DNA of 64,000 nucleotides from an uncultured Eubacteriales bacterium (GCA_900544985.1 UQXK01000001.1:1-64000); one strand, 5' to 3'. Shown: positions 49,855 through 58,075, numbered from the stretch's first letter. Translations and numbers: made by a program. Notes: generated by a model not told the origin, from the letters alone.

Positions 49855-50371
49855 TCTTTTGCGATCCTTTCTTCAAATAGTTTCTTATAATCCAAGTGAG
49901 CCAGGCTTGCATGGTGTCAAACCCGTCTTCCTTGATACGTTTAACAAGAGCCGCATATTCGTCGTCTTCGAGTCGGCACATTACTTTACATTTGAGTCGG
50001 TGGCATCCATCTCGACGATGTTTTTCTTTGGCAAGCAACTCAGGTGCGTATTTTTCAAGCAGAGCATCCATTGCTTTTAGCTTGATATCAATGCCGTATT
50101 CATCGCCATGCTCGCATTTGCTTTGTAACATTTTGTCGTATTTCGGAAACAGGGCGCGAACAGTGAGAACCATTTCTTTTGCCGGGATATTTTTAGATAT
50201 GCGAAGATCTCTTAACTGATTGATATTGCTTTTTTCGGATTTTTGAGATATACTAATAGGGGATTTAGATTTCGTGTCTTTCCCTGGATCGTTCTGATTG
50301 GTGTCGGGCGATCCTTTTTCTTTTTTATCTCCTGGGTCTACCCCCGAACCAAATATTTTGTTTTTTTTCAT
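49847..50371 (-). CDS. Hypothetical protein with RHH-like/ribbon C-terminus
   Basis: 174 residues from ATG 50371 (AAAGGAG upstream; the longer frame has none). Low-complexity hydrophilic N-terminus (GVDPGDKKEKGSPDTNQNDP). The C-terminus KVMCRLEDDEYAALVKRIKE then GFDTMQAWLTWIIRNYL resembles a ribbon-helix-helix. Middle is helical. Possibly a DNA-binding early protein. Confidence 0.55.
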   Translation of the reverse strand: MKKNKIFGSGVDPGDKKEKGSPDTNQNDPGKDTKSKSPISISQKSEKSNINQLRDLRISKNIPAKEMVLTVRALFPKYDKMLQSKCEHGDEYGIDIKLKAMDALLEKYAPELLAKEKHRRDGCHRLKCKVMCRLEDDEYAALVKRIKEDGFDTMQAWLTWIIRNYLKKGSQKNG

Positions 50372-50396
50372 ATTTTTGCTCCTTTCGATTTGTTTT

Positions 50397-50627
50397 TTAT
50401 TCGGATGCTTGTAAAAGCGATTCGATAACTTCGTCAAGTGTGTCGGATGCATCGTTGAGATTGCTAAGAGCCTCATCTGCTCGCTCATAGCGTTCGGAAT
50501 TTTGAAGATTTTCGGGTATGTTATCTATGTATTCCTGTTCTTCCTCTGCAATTATCTCCAATTCTTCTTTGAGCTCGGAGAGCTTGTCAGAGAGATTTAT
50601 GATTCTTTTTCTTCTTACATTGTTCAT
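50397..50627 (-). CDS. Small coiled-coil protein
   Basis: 76 residues; INLSDKLSELKEELEIIAEE and AIDNLNDA-like helices (DEALSNLNDASDTLDEVIES) typical of phage proteins with an N-terminal RRKR basic patch. Strong ribosome site. Function unknown. Confidence 0.65.
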   Translation of the reverse strand: MNNVRRKRIINLSDKLSELKEELEIIAEEEQEYIDNIPENLQNSERYERADEALSNLNDASDTLDEVIESLLQASE

Positions 50628-50639
50628 TTTTTGCTCCTT

Positions 50640-50909
50640 TCAGTCGTCTACATTATCACATGGAATCATTGATTCGAAGTACGCGGCGGTTTTGAGTTCG
50701 TAGCGATCATCTTCTGGATAATGCTTCGTGCTTTTACTCCAATCTTCAAAACACTTGGCACACATATAATGATTGAGCACCGGCACGAGATATCCTTTTG
50801 ATTCAAAATCTCCACAATCGTCGCAAATTCCCAAGCCGCCAAGTAAGCAGGTTTCTGATGCGGTCGCTTCATAATAGATCAAGCCGTTTGAGAGTCTTCC
50901 TTTTTTCAT
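50640..50909 (-). CDS. Small zinc-finger protein
   Basis: 89 residues. GICDDCGDFESKGYLVPVLN, HYMCAKCFEDW: C-x2-C ... C-x2-C zinc site, then acidic tail ending PCDNVDD. Common phage early type. Confidence 0.65.
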   Translation of the reverse strand: MKKGRLSNGLIYYEATASETCLLGGLGICDDCGDFESKGYLVPVLNHYMCAKCFEDWSKSTKHYPEDDRYELKTAAYFESMIPCDNVDD

Positions 50910-50919
50910 TTTTTATTCC

Positions 50920-51132
50920 TCATTTCGCGTGTTCTGCGTCAAATTTTAATCGTTCCTCTTTGGTTAACAGAGAGGCACGCTTTCCCTCTGGTGTTTTTCT
51001 CCATTCTTCAAGTTTTTTTCTGTTTTCTGGATCTTGATAGAATTTTCGTATACTTTTGGAGATGATTCGACATCCCGCTTCAATAATTCCGTCGGGAATA
51101 TCATTGAAATTGATTTTTAGTTTTGTTTCCAT
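50920..51132 (-). CDS. Small hypothetical protein (70 aa)
   Basis: CRIISKSIRKFYQDPENRKK resembles the neighbour at 51180 (AFYNAYMKFIEDPENEKMIE), so the two are probably paralogues with a shared helix-DPEN-helix. AAAGGAG upstream. Unknown function. Confidence 0.55.
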   Translation of the reverse strand: METKLKINFNDIPDGIIEAGCRIISKSIRKFYQDPENRKKLEEWRKTPEGKRASLLTKEERLKFDAEHAK

Positions 51133-51179
51133 TTTGTGCTCCTTTAAATACCGTTATTTGAATCGATTTATAAAACCGT

Positions 51180-51368
51180 TCAAGATTCTGGTGATGTCGA
51201 TTCCTTTCTTTCCTTATTGCGTATTTCTTCCGCGCGTTTCTCAATCATCTTCTCGTTTTCGGGATCCTCAATGAATTTCATATAGGCGTTATAGAACGCT
51301 CTGCCGATTGCTCGTCCGCGGTATAATGAAATTTTTGATGTGTCAATTGTAATTTCTTTACTTGACAT
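51180..51368 (-). CDS. Small hypothetical protein (62 aa), paralogue of neighbour
   Basis: Contains ISLYRGRAIGRAFYNAYMKF then IEDPENEKMIEKRAEEIRNK; shares the F-x5-DPEN element with the gene at 50920. AAAGGAG upstream. Unknown. Confidence 0.55.
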   Translation of the reverse strand: MSSKEITIDTSKISLYRGRAIGRAFYNAYMKFIEDPENEKMIEKRAEEIRNKERKESTSPES

Positions 51369-51395
51369 TCGTTTACTCCTTTTAGTTGCATTAGT

Positions 51396-51584
51396 TTAAT
51401 CTTCGTCTGGCAACTCTGCTTCAATTTCTTCAACCATTTTCCTACCTTTGTTTCTAAGCCAACGGTATTGATAAAGTCTTTTTTTGTCTGGATCGATGGG
51501 TCTCCGAAGACTTTTCGTTGCCAATTTGACATATGGATCTTTTTTTAAACTTTCAAGTTCTGCTTTTTCTGACGGTGTTAGCAT
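51396..51584 (-). CDS. Small basic hypothetical protein (62 aa)
   Basis: TPSEKAELESLKKDPYVKLA and KKRLYQYRWLRNKGRKMVEE; helix-rich, basic centre. Start 51584 follows AAGGGGGAATCC. A repressor operator (51605-51621) lies just upstream, inside the end of the Cro-like gene. Confidence 0.55.
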   Translation of the reverse strand: MLTPSEKAELESLKKDPYVKLATKSLRRPIDPDKKRLYQYRWLRNKGRKMVEEIEAELPDED

Positions 51585-51604
51585 GGATTCCCCCTTTTCT
51601 CTTA

Positions 51605-51621
51605 GTTCAATCATTTTGAAC
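51605..51621. promoter_or_regulatory. Operator 3 (GTTCAA-N5-TTGAAC)
   Basis: Perfect inverted repeat with five-base centre TCATT, located at the 3' end of the Cro-like gene. Confidence 0.6.
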
Positions 51622-51829
51622 AAATGTCGTAAAAAAATTTTACAATATCGTTTCCTGATATATCAAGTATTTTGCATGCTTTTAAAATATCATCTTGACT
51701 CCAACAAGCTTTGTTATTTAGTTTTAGCGAAATTGTTCTCCCTGAAATGCCCATTTTCTTCGCAAACATACCTAATGTACCACACTTCTCGATTATTTTT
51801 CCGCGTAATTTTGAATAATCAAATGCCAT
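51611..51829 (-). CDS. Cro-like HTH protein (DUF739 type)
   Basis: 72 residues. LRGKIIEKCGTLGMFAKKMG, ISGRTISLKLNNKACWSQDD is a helix-turn-helix near the DUF739 type; tail DISGNDIVKFFYDI. First gene of the early operon, divergent from the repressor, so it likely plays the Cro role. GGAGG upstream of ATG. Confidence 0.8.
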   Translation of the reverse strand: MAFDYSKLRGKIIEKCGTLGMFAKKMGISGRTISLKLNNKACWSQDDILKACKILDISGNDIVKFFYDICSK

Positions 51830-51850
51830 TTTATTTCCTCCATCTTTATT

Positions 51851-51875
51851 ATTTGTTCAAATCAATTGAACAAAT
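51851..51875. promoter_or_regulatory. Operator 1 at the early promoter
   Basis: Inverted repeat ATTTGTTCAA / TTGAACAAAT with five-base centre, overlapping the start site of the early promoter (-10 at 51878-51883). Confidence 0.7.
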
Positions 51876-51877
51876 AT

Positions 51878-51906
51878 ATAATACTACACATTTTATCTCC
51901 TGTCAA
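51878..51906 (-). promoter_or_regulatory. Early (lytic) promoter
   Basis: Reverse strand TTGACA (51901-51906), 17 bp, TATTAT (51878-51883). Reads into the Cro-like gene; operator 1 lies at its transcription start. Confidence 0.7.
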
Positions 51907-51923
51907 CCCTTTCAAGAAAAAAA

Positions 51924-51940
51924 GTTCAATTTTTTTGAGC
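51924..51940. promoter_or_regulatory. Operator 2 (GTTCAA-N5-TTGAGC)
   Basis: Same core with one mismatch, between the two divergent promoters and just upstream of the repressor -35. Confidence 0.6.
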
Positions 51941-51947
51941 AAAACTG

Positions 51948-51976
51948 TTGATTTTCTGATGTATATGACATATAAT
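51948..51976 (+). promoter_or_regulatory. Repressor (lysogeny) promoter
   Basis: TTGATT 51948-51953, 17 bp, TATAAT 51971-51976. Drives the two HTH repressors and the SWIM gene. Confidence 0.65.
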
Positions 51977-51993
51977 AAAAAGGGGTGATTAAT

Positions 51994-52563
51994 GTGAAAG
52001 TTTCAAGCACATCAGAAAGATTACGGCTTATTATGGATGCTCACGAGTTGCGTCAGGTAGATATTTTGGATGCATGTGCTCCATACTGCAAGATGTATAA
52101 TGTGAAAATTGGTAGAAATGACCTTTCTCAATATGTATCGGGAAAGGTCGAACCAAAACAAGATAAGCTCGCTATCATTTCGATGGCTTTAAATGTGTCT
52201 GAAGCGTGGCTCATGGGATATGATGTTCCCATGGCAAGAGACATAAAAAGTGACACATGGTCAGATGATTTTAGAAAATCACTCAAGCATGAAATTGATA
52301 ATGGAGTTTGGGATACAACGGAACCAGAAAGCAATGTTGCTTTCGAAGAGGCTGAGCGTCTTTTAGAAAGTAACTCGCCTATTTCTTTATCAGAAGCTTG
52401 CAGTATGGCTGATTCTTTTGGTTTTTCCTTAGATGACGCTGTTGGGCTTGATCGACACACATTACCTCCCAAAACAAAGGAATTTGTGGAGTTATTTTCA
52501 GAATTAACAGAGGAACAGCAAAAAATGCTAGTATTGCAAATGAAAGGATTGCTTGCAAAATAA
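51994..52563 (+). CDS. XRE-family phage repressor
   Basis: 189 residues, GTG start at 51994 with AAGGGGTG seven bases upstream; a GTG at 51985 lies inside that site. RLRLIMDAHELRQVDILDAC and LSQYVSGKVEPKQDKLAIIS, ALNVSEAWLMGYD are a classic repressor helix-turn-helix. No LexA-type protease part. C-terminus ends FSELTEEQQKMLVLQMKGLL, a helix also seen in the next repressor. Likely CI-like maintenance repressor. Confidence 0.8.
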   Translation: MKVSSTSERLRLIMDAHELRQVDILDACAPYCKMYNVKIGRNDLSQYVSGKVEPKQDKLAIISMALNVSEAWLMGYDVPMARDIKSDTWSDDFRKSLKHEIDNGVWDTTEPESNVAFEEAERLLESNSPISLSEACSMADSFGFSLDDAVGLDRHTLPPKTKEFVELFSELTEEQQKMLVLQMKGLLAK

Positions 52564-52596
52564 TAAAAATACAATAAATCGAGAGAAGTGGCTGTC

Positions 52597-53031
52597 ATGA
52601 CGATATATGAAAGAATAAAAAATCTTCGTTTGACTCTGGGCATGAGTCAGACAGAGCTTGCTAAGAGAGTTGGATATGAAGGAAGATCTGCTATATCAAA
52701 AGTTGAAAATGGAGAACGCGATATAAGCCAGTCTATGATTGAAAAGTATGCAAAAGCTTTAAATGTATCACCTACTTATTTGCTCTATGGTAATAATTAC
52801 AAAGATTTTAATGATGAATGGTTATCATCGTCGTCAAGCGGAGAAGTACACATTTCTCTTTTTGAAGCGTGTAATATAGCAGATGCAATCGGCACATCGC
52901 TTGATTATATGGTCGGGCTTAAACAGATTGATAGTAAAACTCTCGAATTTATTAATCTTTTCGCCCAGCTCACGATGGAACAACAATCTCTTGTGATTTC
53001 CCAGATAAAAGGAATATTATCAAATCAATAA
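52597..53031 (+). CDS. Second XRE-family regulator
   Basis: 144 residues from ATG 52597. YERIKNLRLTLGMSQTELAK, RVGYEGRSAISKVENGERDI is a standard helix-turn-helix, then AKALNVSPTYLLYG. Ends FAQLTMEQQSLVISQIKGIL, like the previous gene, so the pair is a tandem of related repressors possibly able to form mixed dimers. Confidence 0.75.
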   Translation: MTIYERIKNLRLTLGMSQTELAKRVGYEGRSAISKVENGERDISQSMIEKYAKALNVSPTYLLYGNNYKDFNDEWLSSSSSGEVHISLFEACNIADAIGTSLDYMVGLKQIDSKTLEFINLFAQLTMEQQSLVISQIKGILSNQ

Positions 53032-53061
53032 GTACAATTTTCACAAGAAAGAAAGCCGTAT

Positions 53062-53685
53062 ATGGAGTGTGTATGTTATGATAGAAAAAAGGAATATGGA
53101 AGATGTCGCTTTCTGCGAGATTGGAATGATTGGCAGAAATCTACACATGAGCGTGAAGATCAAATTTTAAGACAAGGTAGAGCCATGACATATCCGTTTG
53201 CATTCGAAATAAATCACAAAAAAGAAAAGGGGGTTTTTTCAAGCACAACGGATCTACCATATTATGAAACCACATTAACAAACTGTACTTGCTATGATTT
53301 CCAAGAAAGACATTTGCCTTGCAAACATATATATAGACTTGCGGTAGAATTGGGTTTAATCGAGATTTTTAATAGACCGTCACACAATAAAAAATTATTA
53401 GCGGAAGTTAAGGCATCATCGGATATTGATAAACATCCAGAGCAACTTAAAAGAATCGAAAGTTCTAAAAACGTAAAATGCACCCCCATATCGATAGACT
53501 ACGAAAATCAAAGTGCTATTTTTTCGGGTTCGGGGAAAAGTCCATATCTAACGACCATAGACACTTGCACTTGTAGAGATTATTTTATTCGACATCTCCC
53601 ATGTAAACATATATATCGTTTGAGAGATGAACTTAAAAAAACTAATAATACAGGTCTTAAACTGAAAGAGTCGGAAAAGTATTGA
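53062..53685 (+). CDS. Double SWIM zinc-finger protein
   Basis: 207 residues with two nearly identical SWIM motifs: CTCYDFQERHLPCKHIYRLA (~residues 75-94) and CTCRDYFIRHLPCKHIYRLR (~170-189), C-x-C ... C-x-H. Each follows a beta-rich FSSTTDLPYYETTLTNCTC or FSGSGKSPYLTTIDTCTC element, so the protein is an internal duplication. SWIM domains bind DNA or protein. Third gene of the lysogeny transcript; function unknown. Confidence 0.75.
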   Translation: MECVCYDRKKEYGRCRFLRDWNDWQKSTHEREDQILRQGRAMTYPFAFEINHKKEKGVFSSTTDLPYYETTLTNCTCYDFQERHLPCKHIYRLAVELGLIEIFNRPSHNKKLLAEVKASSDIDKHPEQLKRIESSKNVKCTPISIDYENQSAIFSGSGKSPYLTTIDTCTCRDYFIRHLPCKHIYRLRDELKKTNNTGLKLKESEKY

Positions 53686-53786
53686 ACAAAAATTATCACA
53701 GAAAAAGATTTTTTAGAAATAATAAAAAATACCCAAAGACAATCAATAAAAATCATCTCCGGGCATCTTTTGCTTATTTTTTATAA

Positions 53787-53939
53787 TTATTTATCTGATA
53801 ATAGGCTTTTCACTAAAACTATTATCATATCTTGTGCTTGGGGCGGAATTCTCATAAAAAGCTCAGTGGCTTCGATTAACCTTTTGTTTTTTTGTTCATC
53901 TGTCGTTTTGTTCGGATATGCAGTTTTTGCTTCTTTCAT
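53787..53939 (-). CDS. 50-aa microprotein resembling repressor C-termini
   Basis: MKEAKTAYPNKTTDEQKNKR then ATELFMRIPPQAQDMIIVLV, KSLLSDK. AAAGGAACAAGG precedes ATG. The last 25 residues align with the ends of both repressors (ELFSELTEEQQKMLVLQMKG, NLFAQLTMEQQSLVISQIKG) but there is no DNA-binding domain. It is antisense to the flanking lysogeny genes. Possible dominant-negative partner. Confidence 0.55.
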   Translation of the reverse strand: MKEAKTAYPNKTTDEQKNKRLIEATELFMRIPPQAQDMIIVLVKSLLSDK

Positions 53940-54061
53940 ATTGCCTTGTTCCTTTCGTCAGAATTTCTAATTTCGCTACAACCATTATAATACAATTAAA
54001 TAGAACTACTTCAATTTTGTTATTTTATAACAAATATATGAATAAGCAAGGAGGCGAGCTC

Positions 54062-55729
54062 ATGGCACGCAAACGAATAAACACACCAGAAGCGACAGGT
54101 GTCATATACGCTCGTTTTTCTTCGCACAATCAGCGTGAGGAGAGCATAGAACAACAAGTTGCCGAATGCAATACTTTTGCTTTGGCTTCCGGAATTAAAA
54201 TAGTGGGTGTTTATTCTGATAGTGCAAAGACTGGAAGAACCGACCGTAGACCTCAATTTCAGAAGTTGCAACGCGAGGCACAGAAGGGTGAGTTCGATTA
54301 TATTATTGCATACAAATCGAACCGTATAGCGCGAAATATCCTCAATGCGCTTATGTTTGAAAACGAGATGGAAAAACTCGGAATCAAGGTCGTATATGCA
54401 AAGGAAGAGTTCGGCAACAATGCCGCAGGACGCTTTGCACTACGCACTATGATGAATGTAAACCAATTCTTCTCGGAAAATATGGCAGAAGATATCAAGC
54501 GCAACCAAGCCGACAATGCCTTGAATTGCCGTGCAAATGGTCCCGCTCCATATGGATATAAAACAGGAGCAGATGGTAAGTTTGTCATAGATGAAATGAG
54601 AGCACCTATTGTGCAGGAAATCTTTAATCGCACAGCGAATGCCGAGAAGTTTGTAGAAATCAGCGAAGATCTAAATAGACGTGGTATCAAGACCAAGAAC
54701 GGCAACGAATGGGGGAAAAGCAGTTTCTTCACGATTCTCCATAACGAACGGTACACAGGCGTTTATATATTTAACGATGTGCGAATTGAAGGCGGAATGC
54801 CTGTAATCATAGAAAGGAGCCTATTTGATAGGGTGCAAAAAATTATGAAAACAAAGAAAAATCCACAGGGACGCAAAAGAGCCGACGACGGCATCTACCT
54901 ATTGACAGGCAAGCTGTTCTGCGGAAAGTGCAAATCCCATATGATAGGAATGTCAGGGACGAGCAAGAATGGCGATAGCCACTATTACTATATCTGCAAC
55001 GAAAAACGCACAAACGGAACATGCGACAAAAAAGCTGTTCGCCGAAACTTTTTGGAGAATGAGATAGCAAAGGCTATCCGTCGTTATATTCTCCAACCGA
55101 ATGTGATGGAGTGGATCGTGCAGCAGGTTCTTAGCTTCCAAAAGGGAGATGTTAGGCAAGTTGAGATAGCGAATATGCAAGAGAGACACAAAGAGGTAAA
55201 AAAGGCGATAGCGAATGTCATGATCGCCATCGACCAAGGCATCATCACCGCCTCCACGAAAGAGCACTTGCAAGATCTTGAATCCGAACGCGCGCAGCTC
55301 GACGCTCGTATATTGGTTGCACAGTCAGAGGCAGGGAAGGCAGTTACAAGAGAATCATTGCTTGCCTACTTAGAGCATTTCAGAGCCGCAAACGTGGAGG
55401 ATAAGGAATGCCAAAAGGAATTGTTTGACACCTTCGTAAAAGCTGTGTATCTTTATGACGACCACATCACGCTTATCTTCGATATTAACGATGGAACTAC
55501 TGAGGATGTTGAAATCAGCATGGATGAAGTAGAACAGAGTTTATGCGAAAATGTTCGCTTAAACTCTGTTGTGGGTCACCAAATTGAACAAGACGAACAC
55601 GTTTTTATGTGTTTGTCTTATTTTTTTTGTCTTTTGCAAGGACATTCCAAACTATTGATAACTACTTTTAGTTATGATATAATACTATCGGAAGTTCTAA
55701 GTGTTTATATTGATAATGAGTATTTATGA
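54062..55729 (+). CDS. Large serine recombinase (integrase)
   Basis: 555 residues from ATG 54062 (AAGGAGG upstream; the longer frame has no site). Catalytic domain: GVIYARFSSHNQREESIEQQ (Ser nucleophile), DYIIAYKSNRIARN. Recombinase domain: PYGYKTGADGKFVIDEMRAP, GRGIKTKNG-like (RRGIKTKNGNEWGKSSFFTI). Zinc ribbon: CGKCKSHMIGMSGT ... CNEKRTNGTC. Coiled coil ~390-470. Integrates phage DNA by serine recombination. The frame runs ~100 bp past a terminator, so the last ~45 residues may not be genuine. Confidence 0.9.
   Translation: MARKRINTPEATGVIYARFSSHNQREESIEQQVAECNTFALASGIKIVGVYSDSAKTGRTDRRPQFQKLQREAQKGEFDYIIAYKSNRIARNILNALMFENEMEKLGIKVVYAKEEFGNNAAGRFALRTMMNVNQFFSENMAEDIKRNQADNALNCRANGPAPYGYKTGADGKFVIDEMRAPIVQEIFNRTANAEKFVEISEDLNRRGIKTKNGNEWGKSSFFTILHNERYTGVYIFNDVRIEGGMPVIIERSLFDRVQKIMKTKKNPQGRKRADDGIYLLTGKLFCGKCKSHMIGMSGTSKNGDSHYYYICNEKRTNGTCDKKAVRRNFLENEIAKAIRRYILQPNVMEWIVQQVLSFQKGDVRQVEIANMQERHKEVKKAIANVMIAIDQGIITASTKEHLQDLESERAQLDARILVAQSEAGKAVTRESLLAYLEHFRAANVEDKECQKELFDTFVKAVYLYDDHITLIFDINDGTTEDVEISMDEVEQSLCENVRLNSVVGHQIEQDEHVFMCLSYFFCLLQGHSKLLITTFSYDIILSEVLSVYIDNEYL
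55533..55570. other. Large inverted repeat at the integrase 3' end
   Basis: AACAGAGTTTA / TAAACTCTGTT arms (55533-55543, 55560-55570) with inner GCGAA / TTCGC. Perfect but for one pair. May be part of an attachment site or an mRNA stabiliser. Confidence 0.5.
55590..55629 (+). terminator. Terminator inside the integrase reading frame
   Basis: Stem AAGACGAACAC / GTGTTTGTCTT (55590-55600, 55609-55619) then eight T. It lies within the open frame but fits the end of the phage transcript. Confidence 0.75.
55668..55680. other. Candidate attR core (13 bp)
   Basis: TTAGTTATGATAT, identical to 291-303. Directly past the terminator. Weak evidence. Confidence 0.2.
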
Positions 55730-55781
55730 AAAGAGAAAAGATATCATATAATGGAGATACTTTGTTACAAAGGGCAACATT

Positions 55782-56459
55782 ATGAAATATAACGGGGGAT
55801 TATTTCAAAACAGAAAGTTTATAGAGCAAAAATTGCTCTTGTATGGTTTTTCTTTTGAAAAAGAGCGATATGTCTATTCTGTCGGTCTTATGCACAGTGA
55901 TTTCAGAATGGATATATCAATCGACAAAGAAGAAAATATTGAAATAATTGTATCCGAATCGGAAAGTGGAGAAGAATATACACTCATATACGCCAAAAAT
56001 GCCGTGGGAAGCTTCCTCGGAGAAATTCGCAAACAGTATGAGGATATTTTATCGGACATATGCGAAAAATGCACCGAAAAGCAAGTTTTCAAGAGCGATC
56101 ATGCAAAAAATATAATACGCTATATAAAGCAAAAATATGGGACAGAGCCAGAATATTTGTGGGATAAATTTCCGAATAACGTTGTTTTCAGAAACGGAAA
56201 GAGCGCAAAATGGTATGCCGCGATATTGACGACGGAAAAGAAAAATCTCGGTCTTTATGAAGAGGGAACAGAAGAGATCTTGAATCTTAAAGCGCGCCCG
56301 GAGCGAGTTTGCGATTTTTTGAATGATAAAAACTGTTTTCCCGCTTATCATATGAACAAAAAACATTGGTATACCGTGCGTCTGAACGGAGAAATGCCGA
56401 TAGAGAATATATATTCTCTTATAGATGAAAGCTATGAAACGGTCGGAAGAGCAAAATAA
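55782..56459 (+). CDS. MmcQ/YjbR-family protein
   Basis: 225 residues. The C-terminal half is YjbR: YLWDKFPNNVVFRNGKSAKW, YAAILTTEKKNLGLYEEGTE, PAYHMNKKHWYTVRLNG and IDESYETVG. The N-terminal ~110 residues (LYGFSFEKERYVYSVGLMHS) form a separate domain. MmcQ/YjbR proteins have a double-wing fold and unknown role. First host gene on the right; terminator directly after. Confidence 0.85.
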   Translation: MKYNGGLFQNRKFIEQKLLLYGFSFEKERYVYSVGLMHSDFRMDISIDKEENIEIIVSESESGEEYTLIYAKNAVGSFLGEIRKQYEDILSDICEKCTEKQVFKSDHAKNIIRYIKQKYGTEPEYLWDKFPNNVVFRNGKSAKWYAAILTTEKKNLGLYEEGTEEILNLKARPERVCDFLNDKNCFPAYHMNKKHWYTVRLNGEMPIENIYSLIDESYETVGRAK

Positions 56460-56487
56460 AAAGAGTGGAAAAACCACTCTTTTTTTA
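56458..56487 (+). terminator. Terminator of the MmcQ/YjbR gene
   Basis: AAAAAGAGTGG / CCACTCTTTTTTT hairpin overlapping the stop codon region. Confidence 0.85.
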
Positions 56488-56590
56488 TAAGTAATCTTTT
56501 ATATTTTACGGCAAGTTAAAAGGCAACGGGAAGAGAACAAACGACGGCAATTTTCTCTTCTGTTTGCTATGGTAAAAATGCGATCCTTTT

Positions 56591-57082
56591 TTATATTATC
56601 TGCAAAATCAACGATATAAATATGAAGAGGAATATCGTTGCCAAAATGATGACAGAAATGATATGTGCCGTGCTTCCTTTTTCTTCTGTCCTTTTATATT
56701 TTGGTTTTGTCAGAATTGCAAATATAATATAACCCGCAACGCATATGACGCTTCCTATCATAAGAAAGGGAAGTTTTATGACGACGGATAGTATCGCGAA
56801 AATTACCGACAGTACAAGAAACATCACGGCGATAAAATACATTTTTTCGCTCCTCTTTTTGTCAAGCAATTTTTTGTTTTCTATATCATCGTCGGAGAGA
56901 AGTTCATCTATTTTCATCTGAAACAAGTCCGCGATGAGTTTTAAGCTTTCGAGCGACGGATAGCCGTTTCCTGTTTCCCATTTTGACACCGCCGTTCTTG
57001 TTACGAATATTTTTTCCGCAAATTCCTCTTGCGTAAGGTTATTGTCTTTGCGTAATTTTTTTAATTTATCACAAAAATCCAT
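56591..57082 (-). CDS. XRE regulator with membrane helices
   Basis: 163 residues. KLRKDNNLTQEEFAEKIFVT, RTAVSKWETGNGYPSLESLK then LIADLFQMKIDELLS is a classic helix-turn-helix; three membrane helices follow (FIAVMFLVLSVIFAILSVVI, LMIGSVICVAGYIIFAI, HIISVIILATIFLFIFISL). A membrane-tethered transcription regulator common in Clostridia. Signal unknown. Confidence 0.85.
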   Translation of the reverse strand: MDFCDKLKKLRKDNNLTQEEFAEKIFVTRTAVSKWETGNGYPSLESLKLIADLFQMKIDELLSDDDIENKKLLDKKRSEKMYFIAVMFLVLSVIFAILSVVIKLPFLMIGSVICVAGYIIFAILTKPKYKRTEEKGSTAHIISVIILATIFLFIFISLILQII

Positions 57083-57343
57083 TTGTCTTTCCTCCTTTAC
57101 GCTTATATTTTATCATTAAAGTGAGAAAAAGTCACGACACTGTCTCTCACATATGCATATTTGAAACAATAAAATGATTTATATTTCAAATGATAGAAAA
57201 TTTATTGCTTTTTTCTATGTATCAAAATTTGCTTTACGCTGGACTTTTTATAACATAAATGATATATTATAAGATAGTAACGGACGTTTTTTAACATTGA
57301 ATTTTAAACACAAAAGTGTTTATATAAATAAAAGGAGCTTTTT

Positions 57344-58075
57344 ATGAAAAAAATTTTGGCGATAGGAAACAGCTTTTCGCAGGACGCTACAAGATATTTA
57401 CAGGAAATTGCCGCTTCCGCGGGAGAGGAACTTTTTGTAAGAAATCTGTACATAGGCGGTTGCAGTCTTGCTCTTCACGCGGAGAATGTACGCACGAATG
57501 CGACAGCTTATCAATATGAAGAGGATACGAGAAAGCTTTGCATGATATCCATTCCCGACGCGCTCAAAGCGGAGGACTGGGATTTTGTCACGATTCAGCA
57601 GGCGAGCCACGATTCCGGAATGCCGGAAACATATGATCCGCACATGAGCTTTTTGATAGATACGATAAAAGAGGCTTTGCCGAACGCTAAAATTGCTTTT
57701 CACCGCACATGGGCGTATGAGATAAACTCCGGACACAACTGTTTTGTAAGATACAACAAGAGCCAGCTTGAAATGTACGGCGCTATTGTCGCCGCGTCCA
57801 CTTATTTTGCGGCAAAACACGGCATACCCGTAATAAGAACGGGAGATTTTATTCAGGTGCTCCGCGGAATTTCTCCGTTTGATTTCAAAAACGGAGGGAC
57901 ATCTCTTTGCCGTGACGGGTTCCATTTGTCTTTGGATTACGGCAGATTTGCCGCGGCTGTATGCTGGTTTAAATTTTTCATGGGAAGAAGCGCGGAGGAT
58001 ATTATCTTTGCTCCCGAAGGAACAGAGAAGGACTATATCGACGTAATAAAGAAAACAGCAGACATGATGCTTTAA
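57344..58075 (+). CDS. DUF4886 SGNH-like hydrolase
   Basis: 243 residues. KILAIGNSFSQDATRYLQEI is the SGNH-like block I (GNSFS), FVTIQQASHDSG block III-like, and CRDGFHLSLDYGRFAAAVCW the catalytic Asp-His (DGFHLS). DUF4886 proteins are presumed esterases of carbohydrate esters. No signal peptide, so cytoplasmic. AAAGGAG upstream. Confidence 0.85.
   Translation: MKKILAIGNSFSQDATRYLQEIAASAGEELFVRNLYIGGCSLALHAENVRTNATAYQYEEDTRKLCMISIPDALKAEDWDFVTIQQASHDSGMPETYDPHMSFLIDTIKEALPNAKIAFHRTWAYEINSGHNCFVRYNKSQLEMYGAIVAASTYFAAKHGIPVIRTGDFIQVLRGISPFDFKNGGTSLCRDGFHLSLDYGRFAAAVCWFKFFMGRSAEDIIFAPEGTEKDYIDVIKKTADMML

Noticed and set aside
53770..53970. 66-codon plus-strand frame upstream of the integrase
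   Set aside because: No ribosome site, Cys/Phe-rich; the minus-strand 50-residue gene with a good site explains this DNA.
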